Origin: Artocarpus heterophyllus
Lineage: Eukaryota > Streptophyta > Magnoliopsida > Rosales > Moraceae
DNA: 64,000 nt
Assembly (NCBI GenBank): GCA_025403435.1
Contig: CM046350.1
Location: 22,383,661 to 22,447,660, forward strand
Reading direction: 5' to 3'
The notes under the pieces are model-generated. The model was not told the DNA's origin, did not search any database, and saw nothing but the letters and a program-made list of their open reading frames with translations. Below are positions 47,705 through 59,427 of this stretch, in pieces. Position numbers and translations under genes: made by a program. Each line of letters begins with the position of its first letter. The stretch's first letter is position 1.

Positions 47705-50078
47705 AATGGGGAGATGAGGAAAAAAACAACCATGGGTTGGACCATAGTATGAAGTCCTTCCTTGATAGAAGAAGGGCAGGACAACGTCCTCATTGTCGGA
47801 CCGGAACACGAAATGGAAGCTAGTCGTTGGAGGAAGACAAGGCTCATGGACTACGATTCTATAGAAGACCCTTACTCTATAGGGGCGCTAGCATGCTACA
47901 ACTAGCACTTTGAAGCCAGCTGAAGAATGCGTGCTAGCAGCTTGCAATGACTTCGAAGCTTTAATAGTTTTTTTTTTTCATATTTTCATTAAAACCATTT
48001 TCTAACTTTATTGCTAGTTAAAAAGTGTGACTTATCCTATATATGAGTGGAAAAAAAAGGTGAAGCATTCTACCATGGTTTATGTTTGGAGCAATTCTAT
48101 TTAACCCCATAGGTTGTAACCTTGCTACTAAAAAAATAAGATTCAGTTTAAAAAATACACTACATATAGACTGAGGTTTATAATTTTATAAATAGCGAGA
48201 TTATAACTTAGAAATGAAAATAATTGAATGTTAAATCAATAAAAGTCATATTAAATAAAAAAATACACAAAATTATCGGAATAAATTTGACAATTTAAAA
48301 CAGATCATTACTTGTAAAATATGAAATAAAGAAAAATTCACAAGATTCTTTTTCTATTTTGAGAGAGTTAGTAAAGTTGGGGAATCCCATGGCAACAGTG
48401 GATTAGGTGATGGTCAAAAGAGTTGGGGGGTTGATGATGATAGGGATTAGCAGGAAATAGGGGTGATGGGGTTCAAGGCAGCAGAAGGGGTCTTTTGCCT
48501 TTGGCTATTAACAAACAAAAACATTATGGAATTCTGAACCCTATCCTTCTCTCCTGTCCTCCACTCCACTCCACAAAACCCCCTTATCTGACATCATTCA
48601 TTCATTCACTTAAATAATCGCTCTGCATCGGCTGACGTGCTTACTAAAACAATCTTTGACTGATGACCTCAACCTCTTCCCAAATGTGTAACTATTTTCC
48701 TTTCTTTTTCGTTTCCTTTTTTTTTAAAAAAAATAATAATTCCTTTCCTCCGTACTTCACATGCTCTTTCCAGTAATCGTCAATTCCTCTCCGCGGAATT
48801 CAAAACTTCCCTCGTTTTTTTTTTTAAGTGATTAATATTTAAAAATGTATTTCACTCCAGGGCCATATTGGGGCGAGATTAGCGGAGATTATATTTTTGC
48901 AAAGTCATCAATTTTTTTTTGTCAATTGACTAATTTTATTAAGCTAACGTGTTCTACCCTGGTATGGAAAATTAAACTCACATGGTATGATGTATTTAAA
49001 ATTTTTGCTTTTTAGTTGTTTATGATGTAACTTTAGTTTTCTTTCTTTCTTTTTTTTTTTCTCTTCCAGTAAAGGATATATTTCCAGTTAAAAAAAGCCT
49101 ATTTGGTACCTTGGATAAGATAGCATTAAATAGGATAATTTTAAAGAATTGAATTTGATTGTATTTGAAAAGATATGATAAAATTTTAGCTAATTCAATA
49201 TTATATTTGGTGTTGTGTTATTAGGATGTGGCTTTTTGTAAATTTTTCTTAAAAATTTGAGTTAAATTGTAATTTTTTAAAATTAAAAAGGTAAAAATAT
49301 AATTATCAAAAATTATTTTCATCACACAAAAATTACATTTTATCTCTCATTTTTAAAAATTACAATTTGACCTCAAATTTTATAAATTTTTGCAAATAGA
49401 TCCTTAAAGATTTCACAATGTATAAAGATTATGTTTAATTCCATGCTTTAGCAAGGGATTACATAATCCCCTTCTAAGGAGATTCATGCATAAATTGAAT
49501 AAAACTCTTATTCAATCCAATCCTTTAAAGTTTTTCACTAAATAAAATATTAAAATTTAATCAATCCAATCTCTACAGTGGTAAGCACTTGAAACTTACC
49601 CCAATCATTGAAAGTTGTAATGAATTGCACGTATCTAGTAAAAAGGAAACTTGAATTTCCTATTCTTGTAAACGGTAAATAAATTCAAGGTTGTATCAAT
49701 TACGTATACACCATAAAAGACTTCAATTTATTATATTTATTACAAGGATAAATTGTGCATTAAATAAACATATATTCACACTGTTATGTACTATCTCACC
49801 TTTAAAAAAAAATCAAGTATTTGAAATTTTAGGAATTTTTTTTTTTTAAAAAGGAGTAAACAGTACCAATCAGTGAAGCTACAGAAGATCTTCTGCTGAA
49901 TCTTCAAAGAAGGAAAAATTTTTGGGTGAAAATCCCCAACTGCCTCTCTGTGCCGTCTGATTCAACATTGTACAATGCAGAGGGCACTGTCGCCATTATC
50001 CATTTTTAATTTCCATGTTTTCTTTGGGCCACGTCAATGTCAGTTTTTTTCCGTTGTTTGACGTTGATATTCATGCCG
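47705..50078. other. Intergenic DNA
   Basis: No gene. The stretch 48380-48620 is less AT-rich and appears single-copy, with TGGTCAAAAGAG and a C-rich CTCCACTCCACTCC run, possibly a regulatory region. The rest is AT-rich with homopolymer runs. Confidence 0.4.
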
Positions 50079-50079
50079 A

Positions 50080-50192
50080 TTTAGTTCGGGTACGTAAATA
50101 AAATATTTAAATAAAAGTTTAAATTTTTATAAGAGAAAATATTATAATAAACTGATTCAAACCGTGATTTAAATATCTAATTAAACGGACCT
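50080..50192 (+). mobile_element. Tourist-like MITE family 1, copy 5 (diverged)
   Basis: Contains AAAGTTTAAATTTTTATAAG, GAGAAAATATTATAATAAAC and TGATTCAAACCGTGATTTAA, ending AATTAAACGGACC. The start (TTTAGTTCGGGTACG) is more diverged. Confidence 0.8.
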
Positions 50193-50212
50193 TTATTTTT
50201 TTTTTCTTATTA

Positions 50213-50234
50213 TTATATATATATATATATATAT
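50213..50234. repeat. (AT)n microsatellite
   Basis: About eleven AT units. Confidence 0.9.
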
Positions 50235-50589
50235 TATCAGTCCGTGAATTTACTCTCCATACCCAAAAATCTTGCGCCCGTGAGTGTCCTTTGAGGCTTG
50301 TTTTAGAGCAAACAGGTTCAAGCCACAAATTCCTGTGTTTTGGTGCAGATTACCAAAACGTTTTCTTCATTCATGTAGCTTGGGCAAAGAAAATTTATTA
50401 ATATCTGTTATTGGTGATGGCAATTTGGCCCTTTGGTTCAATGCCATTTCTGACCATTTAGTCCTACAGGCATTAACCAAAAATCAAATGTATTTACTGT
50501 TATTCATTGGCGCCCACACCGGTTGAACCTCTCCACCGCCTCCAGGTTAGTTGAACTTAGATTGTGACATGTTTTTCGGGTAGAAAAAA

Positions 50590-50722
50590 TTTGTAGAGGG
50601 AGCTGTAGTATATGAGAGCTTTGTATTGTAGCTTATTTTTTATAATCACTGTAGAATATAAGAGTTTTACACTTTATTAACTAAAAGTTTTATTTAAAAC
50701 TGATTTTGCCAGACATTGTTTT
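50590..50722 (-). mobile_element. MITE family 2, copy 3 (reversed, degraded)
   Basis: GGAGCTGTAGTATATGAGAG and ACTGTAGAATATAAGAG are the family phrases read on the opposite strand. The ends are not sharp. Confidence 0.55.
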
Positions 50723-50834
50723 ATTTGAGCACAACCAAAGAGGTCCTTGTACGTTGAGGAATGTTTACGTTAAGCCATAACTGGCTTTGGAGATGAAGTA
50801 CCCCTAGCTTTGTCAAGGACCAATGAATGTGACC

Positions 50835-51000
50835 TGTTTGGCGTAGTGGTGGGAACCACGATTTTCACCACAAACTCAGTTATAAACAGTGTAAAGCTCT
50901 CACATGTTACAATAACAATAAAAAAATTGCTATAGTATAAAGCTCTCATATGCTACAGTAAAAGTGGTTTCCACTAGCGATTTTCACCACCTTCCAAACA
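50835..51000 (+). mobile_element. MITE family 2, copy 4 (reference copy)
   Basis: Begins TGTTTGGCGTAGTGGTGGG and ends CACCACCTTCCAAACA; the ends pair with GTGGT...ACCAC blocks inside. The body carries two direct repeats of AAAGCTCTCAYATGYTACAR separated by ATAAAAAAATTGCTATAGT. No clear target duplication was found. Confidence 0.8.
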
Positions 51001-51587
51001 CTACCATGTGGATCAAAGCTAACCGTCCTATTTACCAAAATATTTATAAATAAACACAATATGACTGTACTTCCGCTTTAAAGATTTAGCTCGTGACTTT
51101 TGTATTTCAACGGTCTATATTTATGCACGGAATTCAGATATAAAATATACTAATAAATGGGTAATTATAGTGAGCAAATTTCTGCCAGAGCTTTTTGTAG
51201 TAGAATATACTCTATCGTTTTAAATTATATCATTATGAAAAAAAATATAAAACTGACACAACCTGAAATACATTTATAGGGAGGATATTAAAATTTTTAT
51301 ATCTTACCATAAAAATCTTATTTTCCTTTTTAAGGCTTTTTTTTTTTTTTGTTCCAACATCATCTTCTCTCTTTTAAAATTAAAGAAAGAAGAAGCAATA
51401 TACCAATGAGAGAAAAATAGACAGAAAAGATGATTTATTATTATTATTATTATGAAGAGAAAGAAAAAGAAAAAGCCCCATCTAATTTATTGTACCATTA
51501 TACCCTTATATAAATACAATGATGAGGTGCAATTAGTGTTTAAACGGTTAATTGACATACTATTTACTTTGTCAAATATTACCTCTT
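51001..51587. other. AT-rich intergenic DNA
   Basis: No gene. A TTA repeat at 51438-51452 and a T-run near 51337-51350 are present. Confidence 0.45.
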
Positions 51588-51706
51588 GGGTTCGTTTGTT
51601 TCGATACTCAAACCACGATTCGAATCATTTTACTATAATATTTTCTCTCACAAAAATTTAAATCTTCATTCAAATACTCTATTCAAATACTCGAACCAAA
51701 CGAGCC
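51588..51706 (-). mobile_element. Tourist-like MITE family 1, copy 6
   Basis: Starts GGGTTCGTTTGTTTCGATAC and ends TACTCGAACCAAACGAGCC, a clear inverted-repeat pair, with the family core between. Confidence 0.88.
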
Positions 51707-53032
51707 TATTTCAAAGTTGTTGGGATTGAAATAGTAGATCCCATAGATTTACAACTTTTTTTCTCCCACCAAACTTTCTACAAACAACCTAAGATTTTTT
51801 CCCCCACCCAAAATTTCGTCTTTACTTTCTTTCCCCACCCTTTTTCCATTTCTTTCAAACATAGGCTAAATGTAAGTATAGAGCTTTATATTTTAGTGGA
51901 ATTTCCTATTTTTTTTTACTATTTTATTTAGAGTTTGGTTATATTTCCCAAAATGCATTTTGATATGTTTGCTTTACTGCTAATTTAGTTTGTCTCTACT
52001 TTTGTTTTTTTTTTTAAAGGTCCATTTTTGTAGTTTTGCTTCTTTATAAATATTGAATAAGCTTAGTTATAGTTATTTCAATTCATGTTAATTATGAATA
52101 TTCAGAATATTTTCTGTTGTTCTGATCTCGCCCTAAATTTTTTAAATTTCTCAACGCCTTCACTCGCTTCCTTTCTTTCTCCATCTATATTAAATTTATG
52201 TTGTCCAGCATCAATTACTATCATCCGTCTATTGTACATGGAACTTATTCACCATAACTCATACGACTGGCAGGATTGAATGAAAAATTAAGGCAAACCA
52301 GTCCCAATATCAGAGACTTATCCTTTTTTTTTTTTTTTTTTTGCAATTTTACTCATTTGTGATTACTTGTAAACTTTCAGCTTTTAACTAAATTGTTTTA
52401 TTGCCGTACCTGTTTTTTTTTTTTTTTTTGAATTAGCATACAATCGATCTTAAGCAATCACATCGACAAATATTCAGCAGAGATTCCTAAGTTGATAAAG
52501 ATTATAGAATCTGGGAAAAAATCTTCTCCTTCATTGGTATTTTTTGTGAGAATTTTTATAGTAGAGAAGATAATTTTGTTATACTAGTAGAGCAAGGTTT
52601 TAACTGTCAAATTATGATTTAGTGGTCTAATCTACGACCATTCACAATATAAAACTGCTCCCAATTATAGATTATACTGTTAAAATATTAATCCGACCGC
52701 TGAAATATTCATGCTTATCGGTAAAGCAAAATTGTTCCAAAAAAGAATACTTCTTGAGAGAGAGCTCCATCATATTGAACGAGGGCATCTTTTTCGTCCC
52801 ATTTATTACCTCTTATCCGTACTTCCCATGTATAACTTAAAAATTCTTCAATGTATTAGACTGCATTGTCTAGTTAACATTTCATTAATTTCCTCAAAAA
52901 AAAAAAAAAAACAACATTTCATCCTATGAACTAATTTTTTTGTTGTTTAAAATATTTTATTGCGACATGGAAAAAAACGCATAATATTATTAGGGTAACA
53001 TAAACGTGAGAAACTCCGACCTCTTATATTTA
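51707..53032. other. AT-rich intergenic DNA
   Basis: No gene. It contains several T-runs (52324-52342, 52412-52429). Frames at 52085 and 52711 have no family features. Confidence 0.45.
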
Positions 53033-53150
53033 AGGCCTGTTTAGTTAGATATTTAAATCACGATTTGAATCATTTTGTTACAGTATTTTCTCTTATAAAA
53101 AATTAAATCTTTATTTAAATATTTTATTTAAATACTTGAATCAAATGGAA
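53033..53150 (-). mobile_element. Tourist-like MITE family 1, copy 7
   Basis: Starts AGGCCTGTTTAGTTAGATA and ends TACTTGAATCAAATGGAA. TTA stands on both sides (53030-53032 and 53151-53153). Confidence 0.82.
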
Positions 53151-53573
53151 TTAATGACACTACATAATCAGTCGACCAAAGCCTGTTCTGGCGGTACTGT
53201 CCAAGAAACAAAAAAGCGTGTTTTTATAATAATTAAAGCAAAATACGGCCCACCGTTTATATTGACCTGATCAGTTTGTATGCCAGTCCAACGGTTCATA
53301 TTCTTCATCAAATAGTAAATTTATGTCATTGATTGATTTAATTATGACCCATTTTGCTTTAAACAGGATGAAGTTGAAAGACAGGTTCCTATGATTGCCT
53401 TGCTCAAAAGGAGACCGTGTTTTTAACATTGGATTTAGTAAAAAAAAGAAAAATTGTAAAATTGATAAACCATAAAAAAATGTAAAATTGGTATAACCAA
53501 ATTTCAGATACAACGGATTAGGAGAGAGCTTTACATTTTAGGGGGAAAAAAAAAGGGAGCTTTTGTTTAGTTT

Positions 53574-53724
53574 GGCAAATGTAGTTGAAAGTAATAAGTT
53601 TCAACTATTATAGCGTAAAACTTTTACATGTTACAGTATAAAAATAAAATTTACTATAGTATAAATCTTTTACATACTATAATATTGTAGTTTCCACTTG
53701 TAAGTTCAACTATGTTATTAAACA
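53574..53724 (+). mobile_element. MITE family 2, copy 5
   Basis: TGTTTAGTTTGGCAAATGTA at the left and the opposite strand of the right end TGTTTAATAACATAGTTGAA pair imperfectly. The body has ACTTTTACATGTTACAGTAT and TTACTATAGTATAAAT. Its right end forms the start of the tandem duplication at 53701. Confidence 0.65.
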
Positions 53725-53918
53725 TTAATGATGATTGTTTTATGAGCAAAAACTAAATATTTGTGGTGTCGAGCAACAAATGCTAATGGAAAGTAAATCT
53801 TAATCTTAGATCATAATATATTTTTATTAGTTATGAAACTTAATACTGTATCAGGTATTATGCTCCTTCTATACCTACCGAATATTAAATCCCACTGATT
53901 TTTTTATAATATAGTGGC

Positions 53919-54072
53919 TGTTTGGCTGAGTGGTGGGAACCACAAACTTAGTTATGAACAATGTAAAGCTCTCACATGCTACAGTAACAATAAAAAAATT
54001 GCTAAATATAAAACTCTTATATACTACAATAAAAATAGCTCTAACTAATGGTTTCCACCTCCCTTTCAAACA
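53919..54072 (+). mobile_element. MITE family 2, copy 6 (in tandem unit 1)
   Basis: Starts TGTTTGGCTGAGTGGTGGGA, ends CTTTCAAACA, and has GTAAAGCTCTCACATGCTAC in the body. Confidence 0.8.
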
Positions 54073-54343
54073 CCCTCTTGATCTTTTTTTGTTAAATAGA
54101 TAAGATATCTTTTTAATGATGATTGCTAAGTTCAACTATGTTATTAAACATTAATGATGATTGTTTTATGAGTAAAAACTAAATATTTGTGGTGTTGAGC
54201 AACAAAGGCTAATAGAAAGTAAATCTTAATCTTAGATCATAATATATTTTCATTAGTTATGATACTTAATACTATATTAGGTATTATGCTCCTTCTATAC
54301 CCATCGAATGTTAAATCCCACTGATCTTTCTATAATAAGTGGC

Positions 54344-54496
54344 TGTTTAGTTAAGTGGTGGAAACCACAAACTTAGTTATAAACAGTGTAAAGTTTTCAT
54401 ATGTTACAGTAATAATAAAAAAATTATTAAATATAAAACTCTTATATATTATAATAAAAATAATTCTAATCAATGATTCACACCACCCTTCAAACA
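54344..54496 (+). mobile_element. MITE family 2, copy 7 (in tandem unit 2)
   Basis: Starts TGTTTAGTTAAGTGGTGGAA and ends CCCTTCAAACA. More mutated than copy 6 (for example GTAAAGTTTTCATATGTTAC). Confidence 0.78.
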
Positions 54497-54545
54497 CCCT
54501 CTTATCTTTTTTTTTGTTAAAAAGATAAGATATCTTTTTCATACC

Positions 54546-55013
54546 CATTATTTCGTTCTCTTTTTTATTTCACCTTTTGTCTTTATGCTCAGAAAGCATA
54601 AAAAACACAATAAAAAATAAAATAAAATGGGCAAATCCTCGGCTGGAAAAAGAACCGCCGAATTAAAAAAACGCCCGCCGACCACAATTTAAAAATGAAA
54701 TCCAACCAGATCTTGCCACGTACCACGATAACCCAAAAGTAAGTCCCGTCCTACGTGGCGCTAGAATGAGTATGGTACTTGTTGGTCTGCGCCGCAGAGG
54801 AGCAAAACTCGATCTCATGATCGTTCGCTCGTCTACAAAACGCTCGAAACAGGTAGACAAAGAGATGGAGAAAGACAGAGAGAGAGACTGATGCTTTCAC
54901 ACGGCAAAGCTGCTTCTTCGTCTTCTTCTTTCTTCTTCTCTGCTGTTTCGTAAGGAGATAAGAAGAGTGTTTCAGACAGACAAAGGGGAAAAAGAGAGAG
55001 AGAGAAACATCTA
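54546..55013 (+). promoter_or_regulatory. Remorin promoter and 5' UTR region
   Basis: After the tandem duplication the base composition rises in GC (54640-54850, with CTACGTGG at 54751-54758, an ACGT-core element). A purine-rich stretch from about 54851 to 55010 (GAGAGAGAGA, GAAAAAGAGAG) is typical of a plant 5' UTR just before the start codon at 55014. The transcription start is not resolved. Confidence 0.45.
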
Positions 55014-58000
55014 ATGGAGTACGAGCGGATACACAAAGTACAGGTATTCACAAAAAAAAAAGAAAAAAAAAAGCACTGACCCATGTCCAAGACCAATTTC
55101 CATAAGCTTTCCAACTTTTTTTTTTTTTTTTAATTTTTTCAACTTAATCAAAGCTTCTTTGCGGTTCTTTCTTGTCTGAACCATCTTTTTGGTGTTAAAA
55201 GTCTTCTTAACAAATGGCAACTTCATTTTGGTGTCAATTTTTGCACGCCATTTTCCCTTCTTTTTTTCTTCTTTGGGAACTGGGTTTTCTTAAGATACTG
55301 TAATTCTCAACTGATTTTCATTTACCCATGTTGTGTTTTGCTGAATTCTTAATGGGGTTTTGGTTTCTATGCTTTTCTTTCAGCCGTGTTGTGTGTGTTA
55401 TGAGGACAATTGTCATTGATTTTGTCTTTATTGTACTTTTGGAACGGGAATATTTCTTTTGTGCTGTCCATTTCATTGTTTTTAACTCATGAATATAATT
55501 CCAATTGGAGAAAAGAAAAATGATGAAGGAAAAACAACTTTTGCTTTTTTTTTTTTGTTTTTCTTTGGGGGTATGCTCTTGGTTCATCATTTACAGTCAA
55601 ATTTGAAATCTTAAACTGGTGTTTCATTGTGGTTTAAGATGATCCAGAATGATTAAAGTGACTAGTTGTTTTAGTTTGTTTTGTTTAAAATAACTTTTTG
55701 CACACGCGCGCAAACTTTTGGGCAGCTTTTCTGAGGGGTAGACTGGAAGGAGTCATGTGGGTGTAAGTTAACTTATCTTTTTGGTTTTTGTTCCCCTTTG
55801 TTTGGTTGAATTGCAGACTGGCATGATTTCTCCAAGTAAATTGAGGATGAAGCTCATGGGGACCCACAATCTGAGGAAGATAGATGGATCCAATAGTAAC
55901 TCTTCAAGAACTTCTCCTTCCAAGCTTGAGGATTCTGATTTTGTGAAGAACAGCTTATTAGCCACTGCAAATGGAGATGAGGAAGGTCTGCTTCTCTTTC
56001 TTACATTTACGGACCATATATTCACTTGGTTTTAACAGTATAACACGCGTACCGGGTTTCCTCATCTTCCTATTAAGTGTTTTTTTTTTTTGTTGGTTTT
56101 AATTGGCACCGTTAGCCCATGAATTATGGGCATTATGACAATTTAGTGCTTGAATTTCTAATTTTGGCAGATTACTCCATGAATTCTTGTTTTTTGGCAG
56201 TTTCGGTCTCCATGAATTATGTTGTTCAGTGGCTTTTCAATTTGGTAGCAGTGAAGAGAACAATATGCATGTAATGTAGCTATTTTGTAAAATTTTAAGT
56301 TGTCACGCAATAGCCACATAAAGATGTAGAAATTCATTTTCAAGAACTAAAATTTCCAAAAAAGTGAAAGTTTCATAGAGTAAAATGCTAAAATTAAAGT
56401 TCGGGGACCAAAGTAGTTTTTTGACTGCCAGTACTCCTTGTTTGTGCTGAGGAAAAGTTTCTTGCTTAAAATGAACTAAGCATGTATTACATTGGTCAAA
56501 AAGAAGTCAACTTAGCACACATGATGTCTTAAGATTATTAACCAGTTTACCAAGCATGTATTTGCATATAATTTTTAATTCATATTTTATCCAGATACTT
56601 CTCCTTGCTTAGAAGTTCCATCCACGAAATTATCCGGTTCACCTGCATCTGATTCCAGACAAACCGAACTGACTTGTAACCAGCAAAAGGAGTCATTGTC
56701 AAAAGAAAGTGGCAACACTACTCGTGTTCGACTCCAGCAAAGTTCAAAGGGTGACAGCAGTAGTTCAAGTACAGTTCACCCGGTGAGGATTATGGAAGAT
56801 GACAATTTTGATTATGATAGTAACGCTAGTTCTTCTAGCTTTGAGTTTGATAAAGGGGAGAGATCAGGACACAATCCCATTCCAAGGTCAATCTTGAGGC
56901 CTATGCCATCCAAGTGGAATGATGCCGAGAAATGGATTATCAACCGGCAAAGTGCACAAGCTAATTATCCCAAAAGGAATGCTTTGCAGAACCAAACGAA
57001 TCGGATGCCAGTGACAAGTATGATGAGGGTTGCTCCAGAGTATATTAATTATGATAACAAGTTGTTTAGCCGAGTCGCGGACACAAAGCGGATTGATTTC
57101 TGCCAACCTGCATCGCAGATTGGTTATGATAAGTTCTCGTTTGTTTCTGCTGGGAGCCAAACTAAGGACTTAAACGAATTAGGGGATTTAACTCGCCCAA
57201 AAAGTCAAGCAGATGAGACTACAGGTTTGAACATTTCCTTTTTCGATTCTCTGATTAAGTTATAGTATTCTTTGAATCTCTCTTTTTTTCAGTGTAAACC
57301 ATCTAAAAAGTACTTGCACATATTTTTTTTTGGACGTGTTGTAAGCAGGACTGTTCTAATAGTCAATAGTTTTGATAAAAAGAAAACAGAGTAGGAGAAG
57401 ATAACGTATTGACGTCTTTCCTTTGGTTCATTATGCAGGAATTCCGGCCATAAGATCAGTCTCGATGAGAGACATGGGTACTGAAATGACGCCAGGTACA
57501 AGTCTCGAGCCTTCAAGGACTGCTACTCCTGTTGGAGCAACTACGCCACTCCGCAGCCCAACGTCGTCAATGCCGTCGACTCCTCGAAGAGGTGCATCAG
57601 CTTCCACTCCCATTGAGCCCGGAAACAGTGAGGACAACAATAAGAGAGAATTATCGGAAGAAGAATTGAAGCTTAAGACGAGGAGAGAAATCGTGCAACT
57701 CGGAGTCCACCTGGGCAAGATGAATATTGCTGCTTGGGCAAGTAAAGATGAGCAGGAAAAGAAGAGATCTTGTCCTGAAGCAGGTGATGCTGCAGAGCTT
57801 GAGCGTATCGAATGCGAAAAGCGTGCCGTTGCCTGGGAAGAAGCTGAAAAATCTAAACAGACGGCAAGGTTCTTTCTGCAACCATTTTACTTTCTCGGAG
57901 CTTGTAAAACCTATTTGCGTTGAATGAAACGGGGATTTGGTTTTTTATTTTTGCTTCCGTGTTAACTTAACGGGCTGAATGTTGACATTGTGCAGATATA

Positions 58001-58811
58001 AGCGTGAAGAAATCAAAATCCAAGCGTGGGAAAGTCAGCAGAAAGCAAAATTGGAAGCTGAGATGCGGAGAATAGAGGTACTTGAAACTCTTTTTCCCCG
58101 CCTCTTTTTGGATCTACTGGATGTTTTCTTAAGTTTGAATCTTTGGCTTGAAAATCTTGTTTCTGATCATAAACTTGACTAAAATATGTCTACTTAAATA
58201 TAGAAAAGAGAGACTAAAGAGCATCTAAATAACTTCATATTGGTAATTTGGTACAATACCATTGATTTCTGTTCACATATATTCTTCATGTGTTGTCTAC
58301 GGATCCAAAACTCGCCAAACGCACACACCGACTCTGAACAACTTTTTTTTTGTTGTATTTCTTTTTTGAACTTTTTTATATTGCATTTCTGATTATCTAA
58401 ATTTGAAAATGTTGCTTGATTGCAAATTTGGCTAAAGCCTAATAGTTCATCTGATAAACAACGTGTATTGGAGTATTTCTGTTCTGAAATTCATGACAAT
58501 CTGCCTTGAAACGCAATCTGGATTCCTGAAATAGCTGCAACATCTCAAACTTTTAATTGGTCATGAGCAAAGTCTGAGACTTAATCTAAACATGACTTGT
58601 TTTCTAGGCTCAAGTTGAACAAATGAGGGCGCAGGCTCACGCAAAGATGGTGAAGAAGGTTGCGATGACAAGGCAAAGATCAGAAGAAAAACGAGCAGCT
58701 GCCGAAGCCAGAAAAAACCGGGACGCTGATAGAGTTGCTGCCCAAGTCGAATACATTCGACAAACGGGAAGAATGCCATCATCTCGACACACGTGCTGTG
58801 GCTGGTTGTGA
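55014..58811 (+). CDS. Remorin family protein, six exons, 514 aa
   Basis: Exons: 55014-55043, 55817-55985, 56595-57224, 57439-57868, 57996-58077, 58608-58811, all GT-AG, joined 1545 nt without a stop. The protein starts MEYERIHKVQ, then a long serine-rich, probably disordered N-terminal part (SPSKLRMKLMG, SSRTSPSKLED, RSILRPMPSKWNDAEKWI, MRDMGTEMTP, TPLRSPTSSMPSTPRR). The last about 120 residues form the Remorin_C domain: WEEAEKSKQTARYKREE, IQAWESQQKAKLEAEMRR, an alanine- and lysine-rich coiled coil, and YIRQTGRMP. It ends HTCCGWL, the cysteine-bearing anchor that in remorins is S-acylated to hold the protein on the inner face of the plasma membrane. Remorins organise membrane nanodomains and act in plasmodesmata traffic, symbiosis and immunity. 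The long N-terminus places it in the long-remorin class (often called group 6). Confidence 0.94.
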
Positions 58812-59240
58812 GAAAACCCGGGAAACAAACATATAGAGGATGTACTTCTTGCTGCTCTCTCCTGTCTTGGTTCAAATATAGTGCCTCCATGACCACGAAG
58901 TTGCTTTACAACATTTTGTGCGTAAAAGTTGTTTACGTATAGTGAATTTTTGCGGTGGACAACTTTAGTTGAGCATGAATTTTTTATGTATCATTATGAA
59001 TGTTTTCTTCCTTGCAGAAAAAAGCAAAGGTAGAATCTCCAGAGAGTGAAAAGGCTTGTACTACCACCATAGTATTAGCCATTTGGTATACCAAAGGGAG
59101 TATGTGTGAAAGGGGTCCAAAAACAGACATTAACACACAGCAATCCATACTGGCATAATTGCGCTTAGGGTTTTACATGCACCTGAGATTGACCTCGTGT
59201 ACTAGCCCGTTTGGTTCACCGATTTGAACAATAGCCCGTG
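58812..59240. other. Remorin 3' UTR and downstream DNA
   Basis: The first about 200 bases are the likely 3' UTR. No further gene is seen. Confidence 0.5.
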
Positions 59241-59427
59241 TGGTTCACGGATATGAACGGAAAATTTGGATTGAAATTAAAAAAAATATCCAAATTTTTG
59301 TGGGAGAATACAAACGACTCATAAATTGTAATATTGCCGATTTGAACGGAAAATTTGGATTGAAAATTAAGAAAAATATCCAAATTTTTGTGGGAGGATA
59401 CAAACGACTCATAAATTGTAATATTGG
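59240..59427. repeat. Tandem duplication, two ~89-bp units
   Basis: Both units contain TGAACGGAAAATTTGGATTG, AAATATCCAAATTTTTGTGG and ACGACTCATAAATTGTAATA, offset about 89 bases. The two units are nearly identical. TAGCCCGTTTGGTTCACCGA just upstream and TAGCCCGTGTGGTTCACGGA are also duplicated and resemble MITE termini. Confidence 0.88.

Larger units (their letters stand above)
53701..54541. repeat. Tandem duplication, two ~420-bp units, 426-bp offset
   Basis: Both units start TAAGTTCAACTATGTTATTA (53701 and 54127) and run in parallel through ATTTGTGGTGTYGAGCAAC, TAGATCATAATATATTT and a MITE family 2 copy to GATAAGATATCTTTTT. The units differ by scattered substitutions. The MITE was already inside before duplication, since both units carry it at the same place. 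Confidence 0.9.

Noticed and set aside
54833..55590. Three minus-strand frames over the remorin 5' region
   Set aside because: Rich in K, F and S owing to GA/CT repeats, and they overlap the leader, exon 1 and intron 1 of the remorin gene.
57431..57881. Minus-strand frames opposite remorin exon 4
   Set aside because: They mirror a well supported coding exon.
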